A DNA stretch of 64,000 nt. Source: Lentinula raphanica (lineage: Eukaryota > Basidiomycota > Agaricomycetes > Agaricales > Omphalotaceae). Below the pieces are notes generated by a model. The model ran no database searches, was not told the DNA's origin, and was given only the letters and a program-made list of their open reading frames with translations. This document shows, piece after piece, positions 46,607 to 58,597 of this stretch. Numbering within the stretch: position 1 is the first letter of the stretch; every line of letters starts with the position of its first letter. The stretch spans positions 248,001 through 312,000 of the forward strand of contig JANVFP010000040.1 of NCBI GenBank assembly GCA_027919835.1. The letters run 5' to 3'. Made by a program: the position numbers and the translations under genes.

Positions 46607-46888
46607 TCATGGATTCCAAGTAGTAGCCACAAAGGAGCCGACAGTTTTTGGTATTCGACTGGGATACATATTCTTGAACCCTAGGATCAACTCGTGTGAA
46701 CTGAGTAATTCCTTTGGGACGACACTCTCCACTGCTTCAACCGTTTTCATGAAGATGAAGGCCGGGATACCTTTCCGTGCTGCGTCGTGTCCGTCGAAGA
46801 AAGCTTCTCCAGTAGGAGGAGCATGCTGTATAGCAGGACCATCATGAGCACCCAGGAAAGTTATCGTGGCTTTGGCGATTGGTTTCAT
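46607..46888 (-). CDS. Hypothetical short protein or gene fragment
   Basis: 93 codons starting MKPIAKATITFLGAHDG. It contains GEAFFDGHDAARKGIPAF and SSHELILGFKNMYPSRIP. Composition is that of a folded protein, but I see no signal peptide, intron or known family. It may be the remnant of a longer gene, since no promoter-like context or partner exon is visible. Confidence 0.3.
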   Translation of the reverse strand: MKPIAKATITFLGAHDGPAIQHAPPTGEAFFDGHDAARKGIPAFIFMKTVEAVESVVPKELLSSHELILGFKNMYPSRIPKTVGSFVATTWNP

Positions 46889-47468
46889 CAGGAAAACCGT
46901 ACATCAATATTGTTCTATATCTAGTGCTATTATACTGAGAATATCCATAATTACAAGATTTTCGAGAAATAGCAAAACTACCAGAATTATCATAATTCCG
47001 CGGCCCACTTGTGGAATTTATATATGTTTGAAAGGACTTTTGGTATGTTCCTCATAAGTACTGTACTGTACAGCTGCCCTACTCAGAAGCTACAAATGAT
47101 ATATTAAGAATGTGCTATAAATCCGACTAGTATACCCTTACATACTCTTACATTTCTTGTACAAAGACTCAAACCATGATAGTCTCTCGGGAACTTTGCA
47201 TTATGTTCACTACTGGAAAGCTTAATAGTACTCATCCGACTGAATTATTTTGGATTAGAAAGATATGACATTAAAAATGAAAGGTAATACTATAGTTGAG
47301 TCCGAAAATTATATAGGTAAATATGAAGATTTTCGCATATAGAAGAACCATGATGATCATAGATCTGGGTATAAGACTAATGGTGGGCAGCAAAGAGACT
47401 CGATACTGCGCAAGTACTGGTTGGTTGACAGCCTCTCGACCACACTGGGCGCCACCATCCCCTTTTGA
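46889..47468. other. AT-rich intergenic sequence
   Basis: 3' flank of the DUF6532-type gene. Nothing recognised on either strand. Confidence 0.4.
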
Positions 47469-49690
47469 TCACGGCTCGCCACCAGGTGTGGTCATGTTCT
47501 CATCAGACTCATTTGTTTCGATGACTGACCAGTCGACCGCATCAAGGACTTGCTGGTTGGATAAGCCATGAGTTGATGCCAGGGCTTCTCTGTGTAATGA
47601 ACCGACTATCAGAACTGAGAACATTTTCACAACAACAACTTACGAGGAGTCCTTATAGAGATCATGCATGAGGATGTGATATTTCATACGGTTCTTCTTC
47701 TCGTAGTCATTGAGCATCTGAATTGCAAGCTTCCAAATACCATCAAGCTCCTTTGTAGGAAAGGTATCCTTCACACCACTACTGAAGTCTTGAAGACATG
47801 CATGGATCTGCGAGGCGGTGAGACCATCATGAAGCTGACAAAACAAAATAAGACTGACCGCTGTGCTGGCAAGAGCCACTAGTGCTTTTGGTAGCTCTGG
47901 TTCGGCGGGCCTTTCAGGAATTGAAGACATGAATCGTGCTTTATGTTGCTGAATAATCGAACTAAAGCAATTGGTGGAAAAAAACGCCGCTTTGATGTAT
48001 TCTTTGAAAACTGGATTGCCGAAAGGTTGTCGATTATCATATTTCGAGGACTCATCCTAACGATCGAGTGGTATTGAAGCCGAGAAGAAGAGAATCATAA
48101 GTAGTACACACCGTGACTCCTGGGATTGCGGGATAGAAATATGTGCGCCTATGGACAAGGTTCGTGGCGGGCCCTGGGCCTGTCATGTGCGAGAGAGAAA
48201 ATGCAGCGAGAATAACTGAAGAATGTGCCTTAAGCTGGCTTCTATCCTGGCCAATTCGGTGACTAACCTGTAGAATGAAATTAGCATAGATATGGCAACA
48301 GAACATTAGCACATGCACGTAGTTGATCAATGGTTTGATATATGCAGTGTTGTCACCGTGCTCTAAACGGTCACAAACATCTCCTTTGCCTGTGTATCCT
48401 TCATCTTCTCCTACTTGCTTGAGCGATGCTTGCGCAATCTGCTTCAACTCGGGCCCGACAGGAGAATAAGTGTCATCGAAGAGCATCTTCCATTTGCCAT
48501 GGGCAATCGCCTTTTCGATAACCCCACGCATTGTGGAAGACTGACTCGAGAGTGAACCGAGCGTGAAGGTGCGGTTCCGACCAGTGACGACAATGTTGCT
48601 ACGTTCAGTCCAAATCTCAGACAGAGGCTTTGTGACGGATCCATGTACAGCAGTAGACATTGTTTTGCTCATTACTTGAGGAAGCTAACAACACCTGTAT
48701 GAAGGGCAACATAGAACAAAGCACTAGAGTGACTCACTTCATATTCAAGTTTGCGGAGTTTTCTGCTTGATGCTGCCTTGGCTCCAGATGATTTCTTGAC
48801 ATGCCTCGGAGCTGGTTCATCAACATCATCTTCAAGGTCTTCAATATCCGAAGAACGAATGATAGGACCTCGCGATCGTGATGGTGTAGTATCTGCCAAA
48901 GACATGGTCAGGTGAAAGCCAGAGAGGTGAACGTATGTGCATACACGACACTTCATCTTGTTCCTCAGCTGGAGTTATGAACTTGACCGCCTGAGAAAAG
49001 TCTAGACGCCAACTGTAGAATACACAAAAAACCACATACCTCATCTGAAAACTCGATTAATGCTCCAGAATCCTCTTATTCTTCCTCTTCATCAGAGTCA
49101 GAATTGGCATGAGAGTCTCCGTCTTCTTCTTGTAATTCTTGTTGACGTATTTCCTCTTCAGGATCCTTCCGAGTGGACTTCTGTTTCTTTCGTGCTGGCG
49201 CGTCTGCATAGGCGTGTTATTCAGAGGTCCTAGACTGGTTGTATGTAACCAAATCTCACCGGTCTCAGGCTCAGACAACGAATCATCACCGTGAATATCA
49301 ATGGGAACAGCACTATATTTTCCTCCTGAGGACATGAGCACAAAATGGAACCAGGTAAGGATAGCAAGGCTGATGATAGCTCACCTTTTTTAGTGGATGT
49401 CTTTCCAGTTGAAGAACCAGTGGACCTGGGTTGATTTTTGGCAAGCGGGTTGTTAGCATTGGCTCCTCGTTCTGCCAGACCTAAATATAATAGTCAGTGA
49501 AGTGCTATTACATGGTTGAGGAAAAAATTCTGTGACCTGGTGTTGATATGCCCGCTTTGCGTTTCTTCACAGCGACTGAGGTAGGTTGGCGTTGAGTGCT
49601 TGGAGCGGGTGTCTTGGAGACATCAGCGCGTGTAGACTGCTTTGTAGCTGTGCTGTTATTGTTTCGAGGCTTTCGAAGATTCTTTGAGGA
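47469..49690 (-). CDS. DUF6532-type protein, multi-exon
   Basis: Readable exons: about 49678-49545 and later small exons (basic, KQSTRADVSKTPAPSTQRQ; GANANNPLAKNQP), an acidic exon ending in Asp/Glu, an exon with SDIEDLEDDVDEPAPRHVKK, then the conserved core. Core: RGVIEKAIAHGKWKMLF, DDTYSPVGPELKQIA, YIKPLINY joined to VSHRIGQDRSQLKAH, TDESSKYDNRQPFGNPVF, and AALASTAVSLILFCQL-like sequence. The last exon has STHGLSNQQVLDAVDWSV. This core and its basic/acidic disordered N-terminus match DUF6532, a family common in Agaricomycetes and of unknown function. The splice joins I checked in the core keep frame. The 5' end is not resolved; the start codon may lie upstream of 49690. Confidence 0.7.
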
Positions 49691-50149
49691 TATATGGAAA
49701 AAGAAAACAGAAAATTAAAAGAACGACATGAAGGAAAAGAGCGACTTGAAGGTTAAAGGAAAAGAAGGGAAACTAAGAAAATTACCCCAAAATTTCTGAC
49801 TAAATGAGATTAAGCGCAGCTTTTGCAAATTGCCACTCTCATCATTTGACAGTTCATGATACAGTGAAGTGTCGAAGATGTAGTATAAAGGTAGCCTCAA
49901 AATACATATTCATTGCTCTTCATCCATCTGTTGTTTTGTATCATCCATTCCGACTCACTCGTCCATTGTCATTTGTTTGTCCTTTTGCATTTTGGTTAGC
50001 CCGTTAAGTGTTTTGCTCAAGAAGAATCAACCTCGAATCTCCATTCTGTACCCCAAAACAAGCATCATGCATCAAGCAGACCTCCAGAGCCTTGCCTAGA
50101 TGAGGGGCTGGGCGTCTGTTGGCTACAAAGAAGCAGATGTTCTTGTTCG

Positions 50150-50630
50150 AGAACGCGGTAGTGGTGGCATCGTCGGGGAAAGCAGTAGTGGCGGCATCGT
50201 CGTGGAACGCCGCAGTGGTGGCATCGTCGTGGAAAGCAGTAGTGGCGGCATCATCATGGGACGCCGCAGTGGTGGCATCGTCATGGAAAGCAGTAGGAGC
50301 AGCATCGCCATGGAAAGCAGTAGTGGTGGCATTGTCGTAGTTCTACCGTCGTGGAACTCCCGTCTTGAAACTCGGTAGCGGTGGCATTATCGTAGAACGT
50401 GGTAGTGGTGGTATTGTCGTGGTATTGTCGTGGAACGCAGCAGTCATGGCATTGTCATGGAACTCGGGTAGTGGTAGTATCATTGTGGAACTCGGTAGTG
50501 GTAGCATCGTCGTGGAACTCGGTAGTAGTGGCATCGTCGTGGAACTCAGTAGTGGTGGCGTTGTCATGGAAAGCAGTAGGGGTGACATCGCCGTGGAAAG
50601 CGGTAGTGGCTTGAGCAGATCTACATGAGC
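50150..50630. repeat. Minisatellite, about 30-bp unit
   Basis: About 16 units of a 27-30 bp repeat built on GTAGTGGTGGCATCGTCGTG followed by GAA(A/C)GC or GAACTC. Two subtypes alternate (AAAGCAGTAGTGG and AACGCCGCAGTGG). Long ORFs on both strands here are by-products of a unit length divisible by three. It lies between the DUF6532 gene and the serine-rich gene tail. Confidence 0.8.
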
Positions 50631-50673
50631 TCCACTCGGAAGCACAAACGTAGGACCACCGAAGCGCCTTCAG

Positions 50674-51542
50674 CTAATAAGCATTCGACAGTGGCATCAC
50701 GGTCGTCGAGGGATGATAGGTATTGGAGCAGGCATTCCAGTCATCGTCAGGATACGATGCTACACGCTGAGCTGTTGCGGGCTCAATAGCAGAAATCTGC
50801 ATTGGAGGCAGAGCCGGTGGAGAGCGTGGTTTCTTGGGATTAGTTGCTGACAGTGTCTGCGAAATACGAGTTAGACCGTGGTTTGGAGACAATGAAGAAA
50901 CCTTACTTTTCCGCGTTTGCGTCCCATGAGTACCGATATCCTACCCTCTTTATCTTCCTTCTTCTGTTTTTCCTTTTCTGCGCGCGCAGCATCCTTCTCT
51001 GATTCCTTAGCAGCGTCTCTAACTTTCTGCAACTCCCTCGCAACCTCTTTCGATGAATCACCGTGCAGACTCTTCCTTGAGCTGGATTTGAGCAAGGAAC
51101 CCAAGCTCAGCACAGATGACTTCTTATGCGCAGATCCTGGAACCATGGTGGACTGAGTGGCATAGTCCGGTTGAGGAGAAATCTGTTTCGTCCTAGGTTG
51201 CGTCGTTACCACAGAGTCTGTCGAAAACGTAGGAGATGATGCTGAAACATTGTTGGCAGGCACTTGCATAGATTGGGAAGACGATCGACGGAAGAAAGGA
51301 ATTGAAGACGGAGTCAGTCGCTTGGATTGGTTTCGACGAACAGAAGAGGAGGGGCTCAGAGGACCAGCGTAAGTTTGAGGGGCAGAAAGACCACCGTAAG
51401 TATGGCTTGTGCTCGCACTAGAGTCGGTGCCAGCCCGACTGGATACTGCACTACGATCGGGAGTTTTCGACATCAAGGGCTCATTGGCGGTAGATACGAC
51501 GGCTGGTGTGCGTACAGAACCCACAGATGAGACGGGGACCAA
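50674..51542 (-). pseudogene. 3' part of a Ser-rich protein gene, 5' end missing
   Basis: Open from about 51542 without an ATG. Contains SIPFFRRSSSQSMQ, SSVLSLGSLLKSSSRKSLHG, a charged helix (KESEKDAARAEKEKQKKEDK) and RISVLMGRKRGK, spliced at about 50906 to TLSATNPKKPR and ALPPMQISAIEPATAQRVA, stop at 50674. From memory this resembles the disordered C-terminal tails of basidiomycete DYRK/Pom1-like kinases; that is weak. No kinase domain is found in the 12 kb upstream, which is gypsy sequence. So the gene seems truncated or its 5' part lies beyond the window. 51543-51690 holds further Ser/Gln-rich fragments in mixed frames. Confidence 0.4.
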
Positions 51543-51699
51543 GGGCTCTTAACTGATATAGCAGAAGGGGCAGAGCTTGCTCTTTCGAGACCGATTTGCG
51601 CAACTGCTGAGACTGGAATTGAGAGTGCTGACCATTGATGGTAACAGCTTGTGGGCTTACCGATGTTGCGCGGTTTTTCCGCGCAGGCGTGCAATGATC

Positions 51700-53460
51700 A
51701 AAAAGATCAACTTAGACCGTTGCATAGTATCAATAAGGACTGTAGTGAGCCCGAACTAGCAGTCAAACTCGTATCAGTATAAGCTGGGATACAGATCCTT
51801 TGGCAGGATCAGCCATGAATATCCACTTAGAGCTATTGCTCGCACCCTTGGTCGGGGATCCTTCAAGAATGCTGACTACTGGTACGAGCACACCAAGGGA
51901 ATATCAACTTAGTCTCAAGATCTGCCGGATCGGCACAACTGAGTTTGGTACTTGGCTGTGATGACGGAAATTTCACTTGATCTAGCAGATCAGACACGAT
52001 GAGAACCTATCCGGACGAGTCACCACACGGAAACCCTACGCAAAGTAGCGGAAACCGTCGGAAACATGATGATCTAGCATTTCCGTGGCAGTACGGGTGA
52101 GACCCGCAGCGGAAACACGCATATGTTCAAGTTCTAAACTGGGATATAGCGTATGCTATGTACAGCTTTGACCAGCACTCACGGAAACGCGCGGAAACCT
52201 ACGGAAAACCCTTCTGAAGCATTTATCTTCGTTGTCCGCTCCAGAACACCAGGCTATATGCATACCGTTCGAAAGCTACGGACCAGACCTACCTGATCCG
52301 CGAGATCAACCACTGTTACGAGTCTATCTCATTAACTTGGGAAGACCACTACCATTCCGCGGAAGCAAATTCGTCGGAAACACTTGAGCAACACAGGCAG
52401 GAGCCACTCTGACGAGTTAGGCACCCTAGCATGTGGATGCCGCACAGACCATGGTCGGAACTTGCTTGGTCTTCTAGATCTGGCGAAAGTACGACGAAAT
52501 ACGGACAAGTTTCATCTTTTTCTCTGTTTTCCTTACTATTTCCTTGCGTGTTTGTATTGTTTCAGTCATATTTTACTATTTAAGTGTATATTATCGGACT
52601 CCGTCCGTAGAAATAGCTAGATCTACTAGATCAAGGACAAATACGGGTATTGGACTTTTCGTAGTGTACTTAAAGACCTGTATCCGCACAAATGAAATAA
52701 GTTTCGCGCCCAGATCTCTCTGAACTGGTAATCCTTTTCATCCATACGTGGGAGTAAAGGCTTCTAAGCCGTACCGGACCTTGCAGATTAAGTGTGTTAC
52801 TTCATCGCGATAAGCCCGACTTTTGAGTGGTTTGACTTGGTGTCTGTCACTTGCTAGTTGAAGGTAGACTCCGTTCCGGAGATACAGAGGACTTGGTCTC
52901 AGGTTGTGCCGAGTGAACGTGCAGAGTTTTGGTGGCTCTGTTCAAGTTGACACGTAGTGATTGGTGATCTGCGTGATCTTCGAGGTTTTGCTGAGAATAG
53001 TGATCAGTACTGCTTCACCCGGGAGCGGAATCGATTGGTCTACCATAACGTCTGGTACCCCGTTGCTTTCCGAGCCTAAAACCCCTTATCCGAGTGGAAG
53101 CCACTCAAAACAAACCCCTTAGTCCAGATCTTACGACTGGTATATCCGTGTCACTTCGTTCTGCTGACCAGTATTGCTGATCTAAAAGATCTTACAAGAC
53201 TGCGTTCGACTTGAGATATAAGATAGTGCGGAATCTCTGACAACGCCCCACACCTCGCTATAAATACAATTTGATTGACGAATCCGTGAAGTCGTACTCT
53301 GTGTTCGTGCTAAGTGACCTGTCATAAGGCATTATACTAAGAACCGACTTTATACCTCGTTATCTGGAGCCCACCGCGAGGGGTGGAATCTATATTTTGG
53401 TCGAACTCGAGAGATCTTCTTGATTTCTCAAAACTACTGCCTTTGATCGAATTTATTTGA
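51700..53460. other. Probable 5' region (LTR/leader) of the gypsy element
   Basis: Non-coding, with stops in all frames. It holds many CGGAAA/TTTCCG hexamers and six or so GATC-N5-GATC or similar motifs (e.g. 51978-51992, 52294-52308, 53178-53192). CTATAAATAC at 53259-53268 could be a TATA box. TGGAGCCCACCGCGAGGGG at 53365-53383 is a plausible tRNA primer-binding site, so an LTR would end just before 53365. I could not find a matching 3' LTR in the window. Confidence 0.45.
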
Positions 53461-53805
53461 TCATTAAAAATAGCTCCAAGAGCTACTCGGACTTCGAAGA
53501 ACGCGGGCTCAGCAGATTTCTTTGATCCAGCGATACAAGCTTCAGACCAGCGAAAGCGCGCAGCAAAGAAACCCTCTGTACCTGTTTACGATCCGAGAAA
53601 CCTCGGAAGAGCGAGTACTAGCAATCCAGATAACGGGAGAGCTCCTAGACCATCTTCGGAACGACCAGTAACGAAGAGATCTAACGTAGTGCCAGGAAAC
53701 GGTAGACAGAAGGCAGCTACTGTTGGACCAGATCCGCAATCTAGTTCAGATCCTACATTACAACCCGAACCATTTGATTTGATACGACTGTTTTTACCCA
53801 ACAAT

Positions 53806-55376
53806 ATGTCCGAAGTACATAACGGAAATGATCAGGGAGCCGCGGGAGCGAATGCTAACGCACCAGCAAACCCGGCTGCCCAACAAAAACGACCGGAGGA
53901 TCAACTCGACATCATAAGGATGCTTGGTCCTCCTGAACTGACTCCCGCGGAACAAGCAGAGTATAACAATACCAAGTTTCCGCTTACGCACAAAACTGCT
54001 ATGATCCTGGACTTGGCCAATCCGAGCATGATCCCCGAGTGGGTGAGGTTCTGTTTGAACACGTTCCAGGCTACGGAAGTCACCTCCGAGAAGGTGAAGA
54101 TGCAAAAGATCTTTTCTTGGATGACCCTTCAGACCAAGCAGGCTCTCGAGCATCTTCCCGGCGCGCAGGAGGGAAGGGAGGACGCGGACTGTTTCTTGCG
54201 TTCCCTGTGTGAAAGATTCCCGGCATCTCTAGGGAGACCAATGGGTTCGAAGAATACGCTCTTGCAGATCGTACAGAACTATGCTCCTTTGGGTGTCCGG
54301 GACGGAGATAGGTTGCTCGGATATTGTCTGTTGATGGAGGTAGAAGCCAATAAGTTGTTGAAACCGCCTCCGGCGATAGGAAACACGGAATTGGTGTCTC
54401 TTTTCCTGTCAGCATTCGATGACGAGTTACGGAAAGCTGTGAATCGTAAGGTTCAACAGCAGGTACCTGCTTTCCGCGTAGAGAAACGTCGGGTCGATGA
54501 TCCATATCTGTTCATAGAGTACAAGGAAGCAGCAGAGGCCGTAGCAAGGCACCCACCCTTGGAATCGTTGTACCGTACGGTTACAAGTCGGGATGGTGTG
54601 GTCTTCAATGCGGAAACCCACTCAAGAGGAGGCGTATATGTTCCGATTGGTGGTCCTCCAGTGATCAAAGAAGAAGTACCGGATCTCTCGCATTTCTTCC
54701 GGTCTACAGCTAAGCCCGTTGAAGTCAAACGAGAGGCTTCCGAGGAAACGGAAAGAGCACTAGCTGCAAATAGGGATCAGTACAGTGTGTTGGTCAAAGA
54801 TTTGGGAGCACTTAAGGCTACCTACAAAGAGGAACTTGAGACGTTGGCTCAAATGCTGGCTAACATCAAGACCGGAAATGTTCAACCTGCGCAACGGGCG
54901 CAGCCCCATACTGTCGCTTCTGGTAGTGGTAATCCCGGAAACAGTGGGCCTCCCCGCGGAATCATTAACACGAATCCGAATAATGCACAAGGTCAAAGGT
55001 CTGAGATGTTGTGTTTCCTTTGTCGGGAACCGAACCATATGATGCAAAGTTGTCCAATGTTCTTGGAACTCTTAGGGAAAGGTTGGATTATGCGTGATCC
55101 GCAAGATCCAAAGCGTCTTAAGTTGAAGGATGGGTCTCCGCTACCGAATAACTTCGGAAGTGAGAGTAGATACCAAAAGATCATGAAATATGGTCAGGCC
55201 AAAGGATGGCCCGAAGTTTCGACGATGATGAACGAGATGATCCCGGACAATGAGGATTACTCGGAACAATTGGCCGGATCCCCAGCTTGGATGGTCATTG
55301 CCAATCTGGCGGAAATGGTACAAGGGAGATCTAGCAATGGTGTGGCTACGGTGTACACGAACGAGTCGGGAAACTG
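53806..55376 (+). CDS. Gypsy Gag with CCHC zinc knuckle
   Basis: From the first ATG (MSEVHNGND) about 523 aa; the frame is open upstream to about 53461 without an ATG. The Gag capsid-like core has EWVRFCLNTFQA, KIFSWMTLQTKQALEHLP and LLGYCLLMEVEANKLL. The nucleocapsid knuckle is CFLCREPNHMMQSC (CX2CX4HX4C, complete). A helix of coiled-coil type (VLVKDLGALKATYKEELE) lies between them. It ends 9 bp before the next segment. Confidence 0.8.
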
Positions 55377-55385
55377 AGGAATCCA

Positions 55386-56090
55386 ATGATTGAGTTGACC
55401 TCTGGACCAAGGACACGGTCTCAGCAACAGGCAACAACTCATGAGGGTGCCCCAAAGCCTAACTCACCAAAAGCAATACCTGCCGTCAAGAATAAACGCT
55501 TTGACGGGGTACATATACCCATAGATCGAAATAACCCTAGTAAAAACAAAACATCCGAAAAACCGAAGTCCAATCCGGACAATTCTACGCCTAATCATGA
55601 CAGATCTGCTGGATCAGACCCCGATTCTTCTCAATCACTGAGGGAAGCTGCTTTGGAAAGGATACAGTCAGTGACCATTGACGATTTAACGGATGAGAGT
55701 GCTTTAGGCTCGGGACGCGAGCCTGATCAGACAGATCAACGGAAATCGAAGCAAGTACGATTCCGCGATCCGTCACCTCCTCGTACGGAAAATCCGAGAA
55801 GGCCATTTGATGATGTTCAGCCCAGAGAAGTTACACCTCACCCTCGAAATCAACCAAAGCCGGAGAAGCTACCTGAATCTAAAGGATCTTCGAAGGCACC
55901 AAAATACAGGCTGCAGAATGAACTGTTTACGCCTGGTCTAGAGGAAGAGCTTGCTGACCGGATAGTGCGAAAGACGATTGAATTGACTTCTTCCGAAGCT
56001 TTACAGCTTTCGGGGAAGATCAGGCAGATCGTAGCACGAAAATACGGAATAAGCGAGTACTTCCGCAAGATCGAAAGAAAATGCTGCTGA
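55386..56090 (+). CDS. Gypsy polar linker segment between Gag and protease
   Basis: 234 codons, start MIELTSGPRTRSQQQ. Strongly charged and Pro/Ser/Asn-rich, with no enzymatic motif. The C-terminal helix GLEEELADRIVRKTIELTSS leads into the next segment. It overlaps the protease ORF by 10 bp. The sequence coding DPDSSQ...EPDQTDQRK contains GATC-N5-GATC copies at 55602 and 55724. Confidence 0.6.
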   Translation: MIELTSGPRTRSQQQATTHEGAPKPNSPKAIPAVKNKRFDGVHIPIDRNNPSKNKTSEKPKSNPDNSTPNHDRSAGSDPDSSQSLREAALERIQSVTIDDLTDESALGSGREPDQTDQRKSKQVRFRDPSPPRTENPRRPFDDVQPREVTPHPRNQPKPEKLPESKGSSKAPKYRLQNELFTPGLEEELADRIVRKTIELTSSEALQLSGKIRQIVARKYGISEYFRKIERKCC

Positions 56091-56863
56091 ACGTGGCTGA
56101 TCAACAAGATCTAGCTACGGAAACCCTTTCAAATGATGATTCCGAAGACGAACAAGTCATTTCCGTGGATGATCTAGCATTACCCGAAGCTTGGGCTTTT
56201 GAGAGATTATCTGAGGATCGGGATGGGATGAAAGCAGGAGCGTTTGTTCAAGTAGATCCAGTAGAATCATTCTTGAGTGATGTAGACGAGAATGATGAAC
56301 GACGAGATATGACCATAGTTGCCACCATTGGCAACGGTCTCCGTGCAGTGTGGCCTGTTGTGAATGATCGGGAAGATCTCGAAGTAGAGAACCTCCTGGA
56401 CTCAGGATCACAGATAGTCGCAATCGATATGAGCGTGGCGTTAGGCTTAGGTCTAGGCTGGGATCCCGGAATCACCATACAGATGCAAAATGTACATGGC
56501 GGGATCGCGCGGACCAAAGGTTTAGCCCGAAATGTGCCCTTTCGATTTGGACCAGTCACAGTGTATTTACAGTTACATGTTCAAGAAAAGGCTCCCTTCG
56601 AAATACTGTTGGGACGTCCGTTTGATGTGTTAACTGAGAGTGTCATTCAGACTTTTGGATCGGGTGATCAGGAACTCACGATTACGGATCCGAATACTGG
56701 AAAACGGTATACCATGGGTACATATCCGAAAGGACATGGACCGAGAGCGCCAAGGAAGGTGGTGGAACGAAAAGTATCACAGCCAACTCAACAGTTGCAA
56801 CCCGAATCAAGACGGGAAGACACTCACGAGGAGGCAGAGAAAGTTCCGCAACCAAATTTTTGA
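56081..56863 (+). CDS. Gypsy aspartic protease segment
   Basis: 260 codons. Retropepsin signature ENLLDSGSQIVAID (catalytic Asp in DSG), followed by FGPVTVYLQLHV and FEILLGRPFDVL, the flap and the second-half hydrophobic motif. It overlaps the linker ORF (10 bp) and the RT ORF (4 bp). Confidence 0.8.
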   Translation: MLLNVADQQDLATETLSNDDSEDEQVISVDDLALPEAWAFERLSEDRDGMKAGAFVQVDPVESFLSDVDENDERRDMTIVATIGNGLRAVWPVVNDREDLEVENLLDSGSQIVAIDMSVALGLGLGWDPGITIQMQNVHGGIARTKGLARNVPFRFGPVTVYLQLHVQEKAPFEILLGRPFDVLTESVIQTFGSGDQELTITDPNTGKRYTMGTYPKGHGPRAPRKVVERKVSQPTQQLQPESRREDTHEEAEKVPQPNF

Positions 56864-58597
56864 ATAACCTCTGGGATCTGAGTAGCGACCAGGGAGAGGT
56901 AGAAATCGCTCTTAGTGGGTACTGGGATGCTCAAGCGGAGGAAGTGGTTATAGAGTCGAATCAGGTGAAACGAGGTACCTTCTCCGATGAAGAATTAGCG
57001 GACGTGTATGTACAGTGCTGTCTGCCAACGATCGAGAAGTCACACCCCGGAATTGCCGAAACCATATCACTATACCTGAACAAAGGTGTAGATCATCAAC
57101 AAAATCGTGTGATCAACCCATGGAAGGAAGGATTTAGAGCTGATCCGACCGTTGAGGACCTGAAGGAGACCTTTTACCAGTCCATGACAAAGGACGTTAG
57201 GTGGAAGGACTTACACGGGTTAACTCGTCCATATGATAACACGGAAGATCTACCAGATCAAGTAGATCAAACAAAAGATGCGGAATTGTCTTCAATGACC
57301 CAAGATTTGGAGGCTGCGATGCATCGTGTTAAGCTCTGGGAACTCAAGAACGAGACGATTGACCAGCATATATGCGCATATAATGATGTGTTTTTGCCAG
57401 ATCAGCCAGTTTCGGTCTTCGGTTCTCGAAAATATAAGCCTGTAGCGGTGAAAGTTCGCCCGGTCAAGGCTGATTTACCGGAAGAATTCCGTGTGCGGAG
57501 ACACATTTACGGGGATCCTTTGGCTGATCTGCCAGATCTACCAACTCATCCTCCGGAATTCACGCCGGGTATTCGGTATACGCAAGAACGGAAAGAGATC
57601 ATCGAGAAAAACCATGCGGAAGGTTTCCTTACGGACGAGGAAATGAAGCTAGTTCATCATTTGATGAAGCTGCAGGAAATGGGTTTTGCTTGGCAAGCTT
57701 CCGAGGGCGGAACATTCAGAGAGGACTTCTTTCCTCCCGTGAAAATTCCGGTCATACCTCATGAGCCCTGGGTCGAACGAAACATTCCAATTCCTCCCGG
57801 AATCTTCGAAAAGGTTTGTAAGATCATCAAGGATAAGATTGATGCTGGAGTTTATGAACCATCTTGCTCGAGTTATCGTTCAAAATGGTTTTGTGTGGTC
57901 AAGAAGGACGGAACGAGTCTTCGTTTAGTACATAGTTTGGAACCCTTGAACAAGGTGACCATTCAACACTCCGGGATTCCTCCTGCTACCGCGGATATTG
58001 CTCGTCATTTTGCGGGTCGTGCCTGTGGTGGTTTGTTGGATATCTATGTGGGTTATGATGAACGACCACTCGATGTTAGTTCGCGAGATCTACACATTCC
58101 AAACTCCGTACGGACCACACCGTCTCGTAAAGTTGCCTATGGGTTGGACGAACTCTGTTCCGATATTCCATGACGATGTAACTTACATGATGCGAGATGA
58201 AATTCCGGAATACACTATTCCTTATGTCGATGATGTTCCTATCAGAGGCCCCGGGACTCGTTATGAATTACCGGGTGGCGGATACGAAACTATCCCTGAA
58301 AATCCTTTGATCAGACGATTTGTCTGGGAGCATCTCCAAAATGTGAACCGAATCATTCAGCGGATGCGGTATTGCGGCGGAACCTTCTCGGGACCTAAAG
58401 CATTCCTGTGTTGCGCTGAAACTGTAGTGGTTGGACACCGTTGCACGTACGAAGGACAGAAACCGGAAGATAGAATCGCAACTACGGTTCTGACTTGGCC
58501 TCCGTGCTCTTCAAAGACACAGGTCCGAGCCTTTCTGGGAACTGTTGGCAGCTCCGGATGTTCATTCACAACTACGCTAAGAAAGCCTCACCTTTGA
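56860..58597 (+). CDS. Gypsy reverse transcriptase, two frames
   Basis: 56860-58173 carries the N-terminal RT region (GVYEPSCSSYRSKWFCVVKK, LRLVHSLEPLN, GGLLDIYVGYDERP). The frame then breaks at about 58085 within CGCGAGATCTACAC, and the second ORF continues to 58597 (YTFQTPYGPHRLVKLPMGW, VPIFHDDVTYMM, catalytic YVDDVPIRGP, GGTFSGPKAFL). Family order is correct and all catalytic Asp residues are present. A single base separates the frames. Confidence 0.8.

Noticed and set aside
50150..50630. CRISPR-like array
   Set aside because: Units are contiguous and similar throughout with no unique spacers, in a eukaryotic genome; it is a minisatellite.
57998..58597. Separate gene from the middle RT ORF
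   Set aside because: It carries YVDD in the exact place RT needs it; it is the same RT in a shifted frame.
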